A stretch of 64,000 bases of DNA from Rhododendron vialii (Eukaryota > Streptophyta > Magnoliopsida > Ericales > Ericaceae): assembly GCF_030253575.1 (NCBI RefSeq), contig NC_080563.1, positions 10,683,001-10,747,000 of the forward strand, read 5' to 3'. Numbering within the stretch: position 1 is the stretch's first letter; each line of letters begins with the position of its first letter. Under the pieces are notes generated by a model. The model saw only the letters and a list, made by a program, of their open reading frames with translations, had not been told where the DNA came from and searched no databases. This document shows, piece by piece, positions 22,121 through 42,194 of the stretch. Position numbers and translations under genes: made by a program.

Positions 22121-22302
22121 TAAAGATTAATTGAGGAAAAAAATATCAGTGTCTCAATCACATCCTCAATCCCCTTCACACCTACAAAACCCCCCATCCA
22201 CTTTCCATTCTTCCCTGCCCTCCTTCCCTTCACTTTACTCATCCCATTTTGCAGTACCCTTTAAGCCATTTCCAATCTTCCCACATCTTTTTGCCCGAAG
22301 AA

Positions 22303-25299
<2,997 letters not shown>

Positions 25300-26595
25300 G
25301 AGGGGCTTTTTATTTTACGCAGAAACCGCTCACAGAACCGGCCACAGAAAGTGCATCGATAGGGAGGATTTTTTGGGAGTGGTTACAACAACATATCGGT
25401 GCCTATGTCTATATAATTCATTTGTTTCAGTGGTGGTGGTGGATGTGTGTTGAGGGGTGAATAAACATGGTGGTCGGTTTCATTTTATGTTGGGGTTTAC
25501 TCCTATTATTGTTGCAAGATATAAACGGTGTAATATTTTTCAAATTTGTGATTATTAATTTATTGCTTATGTTTGTACCAAAAAAAAAAATATTGCTTAT
25601 GCGATTGTCAATGTCATGTGTGTACATATTGCTATATTGGTATTAAATCAATTTGTTTTTATACACCACGCTTCTGCTAAACTATAAGCGATAGACTACG
25701 ACTTTTTTATTTTGTCCTTATTCAAATTTTGTTTGCGTTTGTTAATTTTTATGTATTATTGGGTTGTCTTGACAAGGAGAATAGAAAAAATAAAAAATTA
25801 TGATTTTTACCCAAAAATTTAAGAAATATCCAAGAAAATGTCCAAAAAATTAGGACAAAACAAAAAAAAAAGTTGAATAAGGACAAAAGGAATGGCAAGT
25901 AATTAATACAATATATATTATTTGGGTGTGTCAAATATTTGTCAAACTTTAAATTAAGAGCAATGCTAGGACACAGATGCACATGCACAAATATGTTAAG
26001 AATCCTTCGATGCACGTGAGTCTCAAACAACAGATGTATAGCTCGCATCCATCAAATGGTCTCAAACACAAACAAATCTGTGCCGTTTCATTTGTGTCCA
26101 TAGTTTTTTTTGGTTAAGTTTAACAGAAATGCTAGGGGTACAGCAAATCTTGTACATCAGGCATGCACAGATCCATTTTGTGCCCGTCTCGGATCTCACA
26201 AAAATGATCTAAACCGCTCGTTTTGTTTAGAATATTTTGTTTAAGGTCCCTGTAAAAAATCATCTCAATCCGATACTGGTAAGGGCATTTACGAATCATA
26301 CAGCTTTGCCTCATAATTTGGCCTGAATTTCTGAAGCAAAGTTAGATAATTCGTAAACGTCTTTACCGGTATCGGATTGAGATGATTTTTTACAACTCTA
26401 AATAATATATTTTGAATAAAACGAGCGGCTCCGATCATCTTTGTGGGACCCCAAGATGACCACAAAATGGATCTGTACGCGGCTGCTGTATGAGATTCGT
26501 TGTACCTATATCACTACTGTAAATTTAAAGAGGGAGAATTAATTTCCTAATCTCTCAAAAAAAAATTCCGGAAATAACCCGTACGCAAATGAAAC
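25300..26595. other. Tubulin 3' region and intergenic repeats
   Basis: Presumed tubulin 3' UTR to about 25500, then AT-rich sequence and the foldback element at 26136-26507. No gene was seen. Confidence 0.6.
26136..26507. mobile_element. Foldback MITE, about 160-bp arms
   Basis: The left arm (GGGTACAGC..., CAGATCCATTTTGTG, CGCTCGTTTT, AAAAATCATCTCAATCCGAT) pairs with the right arm read in reverse over about 160 bp. The spacer is about 50 bp. No clear target duplication was found. It ends about 85 bp before the telo-box promoter of the BRF1-like gene. Confidence 0.75.
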
Positions 26596-26704
26596 AAACC
26601 CTAAGGATTTACAAAATAAAACAAACCCTAAAGGGTACGAGAAAAAGCAAAACTATAAAAACCTAAACGCTCTGTCTTCAAAAACCTAAACGCTCTGTCT
26701 CTTC
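26596..26704 (+). promoter_or_regulatory. Promoter of the BRF1-like gene: two telo-boxes and a TATA box
   Basis: AAACCCTAA occurs at 26596-26604 and 26623-26631. TATAAAA follows at 26654-26660. A 23-25 bp tandem duplication with AACCTAAACGCTCTGTCT spans 26657-26704, and then a CT tract leads to the ATG at 26791. Telo-boxes are typical of plant genes for translation and the transcription apparatus. Confidence 0.6.
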
Positions 26705-26722
26705 ATTTGGCGGTACCACAGC

Positions 26723-26753
<31 letters not shown>

Positions 26754-26790
26754 AGCAAACCCTTTCAAATTTCAATTTCAAGATACAAAG

Positions 26791-27516
26791 ATGGTTCTGT
26801 GCGGCCACTGCACCCGAGATTGCCCCGAAACAATTGATCCTAAATTCGGCTCTGTATGTTGTGGTGTCTGCGGAAAAGTATGTCGTGACAACGTCTTCAT
26901 CGATGGCGATGATGTAAAAGGCTACCTTAACACAAAGCAGGAGTATTTGTACAAGAAGATTATATGGGAAGCAATGAACAAAGACTATCTTCAGGAACAA
27001 GCAGAAAAAGAAAGATACGGTACGTCGAAAAAATCCATGGAATCCATGGATAAACGACGACGACAACAGCGAAGTAAACGGGATACAAATGCCAATGCTG
27101 CAACTGCTGCTGCAGAAGCAACGACGGAAGAAACCCGAACAAAGAAGAGATTGAGTTCCAAGATCAACTACAATGCACTGGATAAACTCTTTGACGAGGA
27201 AGACCCTTTTGTTGTTCCTAGCCGGAAAAGAACCCGGGTTGAGTCTCGAAATGATAGCGATGATGAGGATAAGAATGAAGCGGGTACCAAGAACAATGAT
27301 GATGACGAGGAGCAAGAGAACGGGGATGTGGAAGAGATGGTTGACGATAAGTATGAAGCAGATACCGAGAACTGCAATGGCGAAGAGGAGGAACAAGAGA
27401 ATGGGGAAGAGGCGGGTGACGAAGAAGAGGAGGATACGGAGGAATGGTACTCTAGGAATGAGGAGGAAGAGTGTGAGTATGGCTATGATGATGAGGGAGA
27501 TGACGAGTGTTGGTAA
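26791..27516 (+). CDS. BRF1-like (TFIIIB subunit) protein lacking the TFIIB cyclin repeats
   Basis: An intronless gene of 241 residues. Residues 4-27 form a TFIIB/BRF-type zinc ribbon (C4, C7, C24, C27). Without any cyclin folds, residues 43-75 follow as a helical segment (GYL...YKKIIWEAMNKDYLQEQAEKE), and KRLSSKINYNALDKLF at 119-134. These last two are hallmarks of the BRF1 homology domain that in full BRF1 contacts TBP in RNA polymerase III initiation. Residues 145-241 are a very acidic, possibly disordered tail. A full plant BRF1 is more than twice as long with two cyclin repeats in between. The ATG at 26791 opens the zinc ribbon directly; the in-frame TTG at 26707 is not a start. It has its own telo-box/TATA promoter, so it may be expressed. 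It could be an adaptor, a competitor of BRF1, or a retrocopy. Domain reading is strong; role is unknown. Confidence 0.8.
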   Translation: MVLCGHCTRDCPETIDPKFGSVCCGVCGKVCRDNVFIDGDDVKGYLNTKQEYLYKKIIWEAMNKDYLQEQAEKERYGTSKKSMESMDKRRRQQRSKRDTNANAATAAAEATTEETRTKKRLSSKINYNALDKLFDEEDPFVVPSRKRTRVESRNDSDDEDKNEAGTKNNDDDEEQENGDVEEMVDDKYEADTENCNGEEEEQENGEEAGDEEEEDTEEWYSRNEEEECEYGYDDEGDDECW

Positions 27517-28329
27517 TACTTCTCTTTGCTTATAGGACATATGGAGGTCGTTATATAGTAATTGTTGTTGATATCGTAATTTATATGTGCAGTGGATTTA
27601 TGACAAGTTTATGTGCTACATCTTCTGAATCATGAACTAGAAGTTTCATTTTTCGGTCCAGAAAACAAAAGCCAATACTAGAGATGCATTTCAATCCAGA
27701 AATACTCTACAGGGCCTATCTAGTCCCGATTGATCCCCACTAACAGATTTTCCGTGTGAATGATTCCTCCATAATACATGTGATCTTGTTAGTTTTGTTG
27801 TATATTCGCACATAAGCAACAGTACATCAACTCCGCAACAAAGCTGAAAAGAAAAAACTGAAGGCAATAATCTGATCCAAAATCATCAATTATCAGCAGA
27901 AAGAAAGTGTACTGTACACGAATTTCAGCATGTAACTCACAATTGATTCCTGTACGAACATAATCTGAGTCAATTGTATCTGAACAACTCCCGTAGGTTA
28001 ATGGAAAAGGTAAGGTATTGTCACCATTGGGCAGAGTGGTCATGCTACCGAGGCATGCTCCCCACCGCCCAAATAAACTGACCAAACAAAACCAAACAAC
28101 CCAGTAGTGATGCAAAAGAATGATTCAAAAAACGAATACAAAAACAACTAGTTACGCGTGCAGTGGACAGAGACTATTGCGTCCCTTAAAACCTGTGGTT
28201 TTTTCGAGGCTGAGGAGCTTGTGTTTTGCTTGAAACCAAGAAGCATTGTGTTTGACGTGTGATGGCCACCTTTACGAAAGATGCAATTCAGAAGAAAAGA
28301 GATTAGACTGGACCTCCTCTTTGCCATTG
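27517..28329. other. Convergent 3' region between BRF1-like gene and BSK
   Basis: The two genes are tail to tail. The interval presumably holds both 3' UTRs; no other gene was seen. Confidence 0.6.
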
Positions 28330-34209
<5,880 letters not shown>

Positions 34210-34259
34210 CCCAGCACCAGAATTCCGAAGGAAAACAACAAACTTAAGAGCAGCTCTGA

Positions 34260-37074
34260 AACAAGCAATCCAGCTTCACATACCAATCTAGTTATGCTCC
34301 ATTTTCAAGACCCACAAAAAAGTGCAGCACTCCAAAACTACTATCTTTTGACAGGGCTTATTATAACCAGATCAAAACTGAAATCTGTTTACCAAAAAAA
34401 AAAAATACACATTTACACACAAACACAAAAATGAAATAAATATAAGCCACAAATGGAAGAATTTAGAGGAATACAGAAATCAATACCATCCAACACCACA
34501 AATCTGAGTCAATCCTCACCAACGCTCCTTTTACCGAGTCAACACGGTTCAGAATCCGACTCGGACAAGTCAATCAAAGGAAGTCTCCAGTCAAATCAGA
34601 GCACAAAGTAAGCAATAACAGCACGCTACAGCAAAACCCAAATGAGGTTTTCCGTACCTTGAACAACCCAAGAGGCTTGAGGCTTCGTTCCGGGTAATTA
34701 CACTTTTGGGTACACAAGAAATTGTTTGGGAAGTCGGGCAATGGTTTGAATGAAGTGGGGAAGAAGGACAAAGATCATGGCAAATTGGAACGAAAGGTGG
34801 TTCAGAGTGATGAGATTCGGATAATAAAGGAGGATATACAAGAAGAATACAGATGGACATAATAAAGATCCTTCAGGGTGTACTCAATTACTACTACAAC
34901 TCCGTTTTCCAAACTCCCACCGACATATACATACGCTTCTCCAACTGTATCAGTCTTCAGACCCACAAAGACCCATAATGAAATTGCGCAACAATTGATT
35001 GGCGAAAGAACACTTTTTTAAAAACCAAAGTAAATCTATTGAGTGCCAAACACCCACAAAGTAAAAAATAGTGAACTTTTTTGAGAAAATAATGTAATGA
35101 ATCTATGAGTGCTACTGTGCTAAACACCCACCCATTAGAAAAATATATCTGGGAGATTATAAATGCATAACATAATCATTGATGTTATGCTAACCACTTG
35201 GTGCCCTTTAGGAAAAAAAAATATACAATTTGTCTAATCTTTTACACTCGGACAAGTTTGCACGAGCGTCTTATCCAAGTTGCAATATTTTGTTAGTATT
35301 CAAGTTGCAATATTTTTTTAATATGATAATAGTAGTATTTTTCTCAAAATATTAGTAACTACGATACGAGTTCTTAAATGAATCTTTTCGTAAAAGATTT
35401 CACGCCCAATCCTCCAACATTTTTTTTCCTGAGAAATTCAATAGTCATCCTCCCATGATTCTTGTGTATCCATAAATTTTGCAACCTAGCTTCAATATTA
35501 TTCGTTTTCGAAATACAGAGATATGCACAAGATTGTATGCATTGATAACTATATAAGACACATACTTCTATAATTGAACACGTTGACATTAAAAATATAA
35601 ACAATAAATCTTTCGGTACTACTTTATAATATGTTCGAAAAAGACATTGATATCACGTTTGATCTGATGTAAAAATTAGTAGTTGTTCATCCAGTATCGG
35701 AATTGTATGTTCGTTCTTATTTGCCGTTATTATTCTATTTTGACACTCATTCCAGAACCATAAAAAATTAAAGATGTGTTTGTGATCATTGTGTTTTAAT
35801 TAATAATTGAATGTCGAACATTCTGTTTGATGAGGTCAAAAGATATAAGCTGTCATAGCCGAGGATAGTCCCAAAGGTGAGTCCATTCTTCTTAGATAAG
35901 TATGAGACTTATAGGTGCAAGGTTTGACTCTATCGCCATTAATTAAAAAAAATTGACTTCGAGTTGTTTGAAGTTTGTTAACTTCACGATCCTCAATCAA
36001 TCAAGGTGTGTATAAATTGACCGGGATTCTCAACTAACATATTTGTTACCATTATGAGACTACGGGTCGATTAACAATGGTGGCAGAAAGTTTTCTGGTA
36101 ATTCTGTGTTTGGAAACATATTTCCATTTGTAGCAGGAGAAGATGAGGTTGTACTTTATCTGGAAATTCAACAGTCTTCTGAGCCAAATGAGTAGTTGTT
36201 TGGTAACGTTTCTTGTGTCTGATCTTCTGTTCATGTTACAAGTGAAATAAAACATTTGAAAGGAAACACGGTCGATAATTGGTCTCGCTTCTGAAGAATA
36301 GTAACAACTTCCAATATGTCAAGAGATCGCAGAAACAATGAAAAGGAGGTTTCACCTGTATTCGAAACAAGTTCCATTATCTCCTTCTCTCGTGTTATTA
36401 TAGAAAAAAAGAGGATTATACTTTTTTCTCCCCCATTGAGAAAGCATTCATTCTTTAGATCACTTTTACCAAAAAAAAAAAATTCAACTGGTAGATGCAA
36501 GAAATTGGCCAATTCAACAGCTTTTTGCTCAACTTCTTGAGGGGTAACAGTTTCTGGCCAACTCTCAACTCCTCCCACCCCTCCAGCTACCAAGCTAGGG
36601 TACATAGCTTGTTCATCAATGAGTATGGACAACCACCTATTGTGACTGCCCCTCCTATGGCCACCAGAGGGGGGTTGCGGGGAAGATAAATTGAGAAAAT
36701 AAGGTAGGTTGAAGGAGACGAAGAATAAACATTGTTTTGGAGAATATGGTCTCAAGGCCAAATATTGCATTAAACCATGGCATACTTGAGTCTTGACACA
36801 TTGACCCAAGAACTGCATTGCCATAATCGCATTCTTGTTGCACAAAACAAAACCGACCCAAACATGAGAACAGAGTTCAGGAATTAAGACTCGAATCAGA
36901 ACCACAAGAGCAAAATCAGAATCTGTGCCCGCTGAAATTGTATGAATCATTTCGGTGCACCATTTTCCAGGAGAGGTCTCATCATCGGTGCAGCAGAGAA
37001 CCAAGCTGAAAATGCAAACCGTTTACATGTAGTACAACAGAACAACTATGTGACCAAACAAAGCCTTGTTTATT
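34260..37074. other. Intergenic region between BSK and GPX copy A
   Basis: Contains the BSK leader/promoter on the left. No recognised gene. A tRNA-like A/B-box pair may occur near 35850-35940. A 257-codon frame on the minus strand (37004-36231) has no domain I recognise and is not called. Confidence 0.5.
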
Positions 37075-40000
37075 CTACAAAATTCCCAGTAGCTTCTGTA
37101 TGTCTCTCTGCAACAATATTCCAAAAAGAGAGAGAGAGAGCCACATCATCTAACTTTTCTATGTATCCATGTCATAGGAGTTATTCTGAAGCAATAGCAA
37201 GAAAGCATATCCTGGTAAAATGTTAGGAATCAGGTCGATAGAAGAGTTTGTTTTTACCTCAATGGTAAGAGGTGAGGTCGTGGGGTAATAGCGGTCAACA
37301 GCCTGCCCATTCTTGTCGACAAGAAACTTAGCAAAGTTCCACTGAATATCATCTCCAATAATTCCCCATTTCCCTAATTTCAAGAACTTGTATAGCGGAG
37401 CTGCATTTTCACCATTCGCTTCAATCTAACACATCAAGATGATGAAAGCATAGTTACTGACATCCATTCGAAATGGCTGATTATGGATTTCAGACTGAAA
37501 TATCGTTGAAGTATGGAAAAATAAATAAATAAACATTCATTGATTATAATAGCCCATAAAGGTTATTATCAGCCTGAAGGATTCAATGAAAAGGCAAGTT
37601 GTTTACTCGCATAATGTTATCTGTTCTCTATGAGTGAAGAATGCCAAATTAAAAATGAAAAGAAAAAAGAAAGAAAGAAGCAAATGTCAAACAAAAGAAA
37701 CGATCTTCAGGCCTTGAAATCTACACCTAGGAGTAAGCTGTAAAATAAAGGTAGTGTTGTATTTGTTAGGATTTACCTTATCGAAAACAGGAAATTCTGA
37801 TTTGAAACGAGTGCAGACAAACTCTAAGATCTGATCGTTGCTTCCTGGTTCTTCCTCACCAAACTGATTGCATGGAAATGCTAATATTTCCAGGCCTGCA
37901 TTAACAAAAAGCAGGTACACACCTAAATACTAAGTGAAAAAATGACTAAACCTGACGAAACTAATCTTAATAGTGAAACACGAGCAGTAACAGTTACAGT
38001 AAAACAAACCTTGATCTTTGTACTTCTCATATAGCTGATTCAGTTCGGTGTAGTTTGAATTGGTCATTCCACTGGATATAGACCAAACAACAAACAATTA
38101 TGAAGGGTTTATGGGTAAGAAAATGGAATGAGGGTGAACTAAATTGGCAGAAAAGCCCAGAATTTTCTAGTATATCAAGATTGTATTACATCAATTGTTT
38201 ATTCTCCAGCCAGAAGTGGGAGAAGAAAAGCAGCAGATGTACCATTTAGAAGCAACATTCACTATAAGTAAGACTTTGCTCTTGTAAATGCTCAGATCTA
38301 CATCACTTCCCTTGGCATCCTGCATGAGGAAGTAAACACAACCTTGAAAAAAACAAATTATGATATCAACTCTCCACCTGGAGTATCTAACAACTCGGAT
38401 ATTAAACATGAACTTTCTTTAAGACACTAACTGTGACGGATTGAGAACACGCTCCTACAACTGGTAGATAACAAAGGAAGCTTATACGTTATGGGGGCAA
38501 AATAAAGACAAGAAGAGTAACACTTAAATGAAGCAAGAAGTGCATCGGATGCTGAGGAAAAAACAAGAGCACAAAGTTTAGAACAAAACAGGCAAAAAAC
38601 CAAAATAAGTTAATCTAGAAGGACGTAAAACTTCATAACCAGCTTCAAAACATCTTAACTTAATCAGAAACTTAGATCTTCTCCGTCTTGGGAATCATGT
38701 CACCACCTGTTTGCAATGCAAGGTTTGTGAAATTTTACTTGCACATCAGCGCCTGTTAACTTTGGTTGCGTTCTTTTGCATCCAAGCTATTGTATGTTCC
38801 AATAATCCAATTTCAGAATAAGCTGGGGGTTTGCTTACAAAATTAGATATTCACACTCCAACTATCCATTCGATCGACCAATACTCCCAAATTCAATGGT
38901 TCGTGTTTTTGTGCACTGTGCAGCATCTTGAACAAAAGTGGGCTCGAGACTCTTACTTCCATATTTCCCAAATTGGATACCTCGGCAAAACTGCTCCATA
39001 TCCGACAGTTGGATCTTCTATAATTTATACTAAAAAATGTACGATAATTTCTCTGACCCTCTTGATTATCCACTTACTAATTTGAGTTTCATTTTGTTTT
39101 CTCTTCCACCATATAACTTTAAACTTGCTATCCTCTGCGCAAGGCAGCAGGTATGGTTTGACAAACCTGGGATACCATGATTAGGGGGAAGTTGGCAGAG
39201 GGGGAGAGGTGGCACCATACACCAAAAAAGGAGGAGGCTCATAGAATGGCAGACGCAAATAATCATGAAGTTCCCCACAAGGAAAAAGACTTGTCATTCG
39301 TTGGTTATTAGCAGCTAGAGTTAGATTAACCACTGAATAACAGATAGGAAACTATTCCAGCAACTGAACCAACTTATTGTAGAGTACTCAGAACCAATGC
39401 TTTCTTTTCTGACATTTTTCTTTGATAACCAAGTGTTTGGGCCAATTTACGCGCACCTCAACTAATCCGTAGAACCAATCCCACCATCCACTAGCGGGGC
39501 CCCAAGGGTGTTCTTTACTGTCATTTTTACTAGTGATTTCTATTAGAACAACCTCATTGATGATGCCACAAGCCTCTTCAAAAGGCCAAGTATTTCTGTC
39601 ACATACAACATCTTAGCCTTATGTATCAGGTGGAGCCTGATCTTAAACATAACCCTATGGATGGAGAGATTTCATGAGAAAATAAAAGAAAGGGTTATGG
39701 TTTCTAGCTAAATCACTCATTTGAATAGAGCAGTTTGACGAGAGATGGAGATAAAAGTACAAAAAAGGAATTTTTGATTGGCCCTTCCCTTTTCTCACCC
39801 ACCCTCACAAAAAATGGCAAGATTTGGTGAGAAATGGCTCTCCTTTCTTATCTCATCCTTTCTCAGACAGTCATAAGATTTTTCATCTGTATAGAACGAA
39901 AAAGTGGAGTACATCCATCCAGGTTACACAGTAACAACTAACAAGGCAGCGCAAAGGCAGATTTATAGCCATTTTCTACTTTTTGAGGATGAATTGATTG

Positions 40001-40116
40001 TGCAGTCCAACTAGAAATAGGTACAGAGTTATACATGGGAAAGAAAAGAAGAAAAATTAAACCTTGACAATGAAGTCGTACACAGATTCTGGGTCCTTCT
40101 TCGACTGGACCTCCAT
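37075..40116 (-). CDS. GPX: Glutathione peroxidase (thioredoxin-type), copy A, probably cytosolic
   Basis: Six exons: 40116-40063, 38319-38243, 38071-38010, 37895-37777, 37425-37258 and 37107-37075, giving 170 residues. It reduces lipid and H2O2 peroxides, in plants usually with thioredoxin as donor. The peroxidatic Cys lies in NVASKCG (its codon split by intron 2), the catalytic Gln in FPCNQFG, the Trp in IQWNFAKF, and a resolving-type Cys in VCTRF. The last exon encodes [10 protein letters not shown]. An in-frame TAA directly precedes the ATG, so there is no transit peptide and a cytosolic location is expected. Internal exon sizes 77, 62, 119, 168 and 33 are identical to copy B at 47447-50868, so the two are duplicates. 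Intron 1 is 1743 bp and includes a dispersed repeat near 39432. Confidence 0.93.
39432..39510 (+). repeat. Dispersed repeat fragment (copy in GPX-A intron 1)
   Basis: Contains GTGTTTGGGCCAATTTACGC followed by GCACCTCAACTAATC and later CCCACCATCCACTAGCGGGG. The same text in altered form occurs at 61492-61570, and possibly a weaker copy near 12128. An unnamed repeat family. Confidence 0.55.
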
Positions 40117-40469
40117 TTAGTATACAAGCAGATTTTTGAAGAAGGCGAAGAGGAGGCTTTGGCTGAAAATAAACGACGGAGTGTAGAGAAATATGGCCTT
40201 TTGTTGTTTTGGGGGGGTGGGGGGGTGTTTGGTTTTCGAGGAAGGTTTATGGGGAGGAGAGAAATAAACGAAGAAAAATTATTGGAGAGCGTGATTTGGG
40301 TCCCGAAGTTTCTCATGGAGTCGAGTGACGGAGCGATGGAGAAACATGGCGAACCCCTTTTTGACTTTTTCGTGCTCACAGTTGAAAAATATTTGCCATG
40401 CTCCTGGAGCATTGCCACGTAATATTTTGTACCGGAGTATATCATATTTTTGCACAAGAAAATCTTTTT

Positions 40470-40650
40470 AACGGGCCTTTTCATAAATAAATAAATAAAA
40501 TTTACGGTGTTTTATTTCTCGTGTTCAAAAATATTTGGACGGTCTGGATTAAAAATAAATATTTTAATGGGCTGTCCCGTAAATAAAATTTACGGTGCTT
40601 CATCTCGCGGTCTAAAAATATTTTGGACGGTCCAGATTAAAAATAAACTA
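40470..40650. repeat. Tandem duplication of about 85-95 bp upstream of GPX-A
   Basis: Units 40470-40565 and 40566-40650 share AAATAAAATTTACGGTG, AAAAATATTT and TTGGACGGTC...GATTAAAAATAAA. It lies 350-530 bp upstream of the GPX-A start codon. Confidence 0.75.
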
Positions 40651-41519
40651 TTACCGTTAATAAATATTTATTACTGGTAATAGTTTAAAAACTTATCTCA
40701 ATCATACATTACCAAAATAGACGGCTGAAATTGCGCGGAGCGTTTCTCTCTTCCTAGGCATTTTTGTCTGGTCAAGTGTCAATCACTCGTGGAGGATGTT
40801 TTCCATTGGTGTTTTGTTATTAGCTCTTCTTCTTTTTTTCAATCGGAAATTTGTTTTGTTACTAGCTCTGATATGATTTATGCATCACCTCGAGGTGATT
40901 TAGTGTCTAGATTTTTAACTTTACCATTGCCGAATTTTATTGTTGATTGTGTAAAGAGTGAAGCTCGCATTTAGAATTTATAAATAAGCTCGTTTCTTTA
41001 TGTTTATTGTATATCGTTTAGTGTATTGGGTTTGGTTGTAGCTTTATATCTCTATATTCAGATGAAAATTATTGTAAGTGCCTAATGACTTTTATTGAAT
41101 GCAAATTGGGCTTTCGGATAAAAAACAAATTCACTTGCTACTGAGATTATGAAACCTAAGCTTTGTTCACTTGAGATTCCCATAACCACCTCTTTTTCTT
41201 ACGATTTCTCAAAAAAAATTCTTCACACTTATTATCATCTCTCTATCTATATATCTCAACTTATTTCCTGAAAAACTTCTCAGAAAACCTTTACCAAATA
41301 ACCTCTCTATGTTTCTTACACTTTTCTTGTGCTATTCATATAACCGATGGTTTTAACATACTTGTGGCACCTATGGATTTCTTTAATTTTCTGCAAAAAG
41401 AAAAATCCTAAAAGAATTAGAGAATTTTGTCCGCATGAGACGGAAACCTTGGGGTTTCTGCCCTCGCCATCTGTGAGCCCTATTGTGCGTTCATTACGAG
41501 AATCTAAACCACTCATATT

Positions 41520-41753
41520 GTAGGACCCGCAGAATAAAATATTCACACAAAAAAAAAATCAACTTTACTGGATATCTATAAGTCTGTCAAAAATTGAATT
41601 TTGGTTGACAAAACGGACGACCTAATACTTACAATAGTTTTCAAGTTAAAATATCCATGACCGTCTATTTTACATACCAAAATTTAATTTTTGATAGAAA
41701 TATCAATGTTTGATAAAGTTGATTTTTTTACGTGAATATGCTACTGACACTAT
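41520..41753. mobile_element. Foldback MITE-like element
   Basis: The left arm (ATATTCAC, AAAAATCAACTTTA, GTCAAAAATTGAATTTTGGT) pairs with the right arm reading AAAGTTGATTTTTTTACGTG in reverse. Arms are about 95 bp and imperfect. Superfamily unassigned. Confidence 0.55.
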
Positions 41754-42194
41754 AGTTTACATCACAGATTACATCACTCCAATAGTATTACACATATAAT
41801 TGGTGACACACTCCTGCTACAACATAGACTTTCCTACCTACTACATTTATTACCTATATGTCTATTACTAGCCCATAAGTCACACCTGACTTCCTACAAT
41901 TATTATGCCTACTAGGTATAGCTTTCCACAACGTAATACATTAATAATACATAACAGTACACGAAACAGTACACGCAAATAATATTCAACAGTACTAGTA
42001 ATAATTTCATCATCTTCCGGAAAAGAAAGGAGAAACAGTTGTCATGAGCGCATGGTTGTTACTCTGGGTCATCCGAACCACTGCTTCCAGAAGAGTCTTC
42101 AGCTCTGTCAGTCAAGTAATACTATTCCATAAGATAGCGGATATTTTGGCGCCATTCTTCCGGATAAGTATCATTGAATTTCCAATTTGCAGAC

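Noticed and set aside
26752-27540. 262-codon hydrophobic ORF antisense to the BRF1-like gene
   Set aside because: It is the reverse reading of acidic GAA/GAT codons, giving Phe/Ile/Leu-rich nonsense; the sense strand has clear domains.
37146-37211. An alternative last exon for GPX-A with a CCAG acceptor at 37212 and a 22-codon tail
   Set aside because: The tail has no resemblance to the family. A 33-bp exon at 37107-37075 encoding [10 protein letters not shown] has a good acceptor and the same length as the last exon of copy B.
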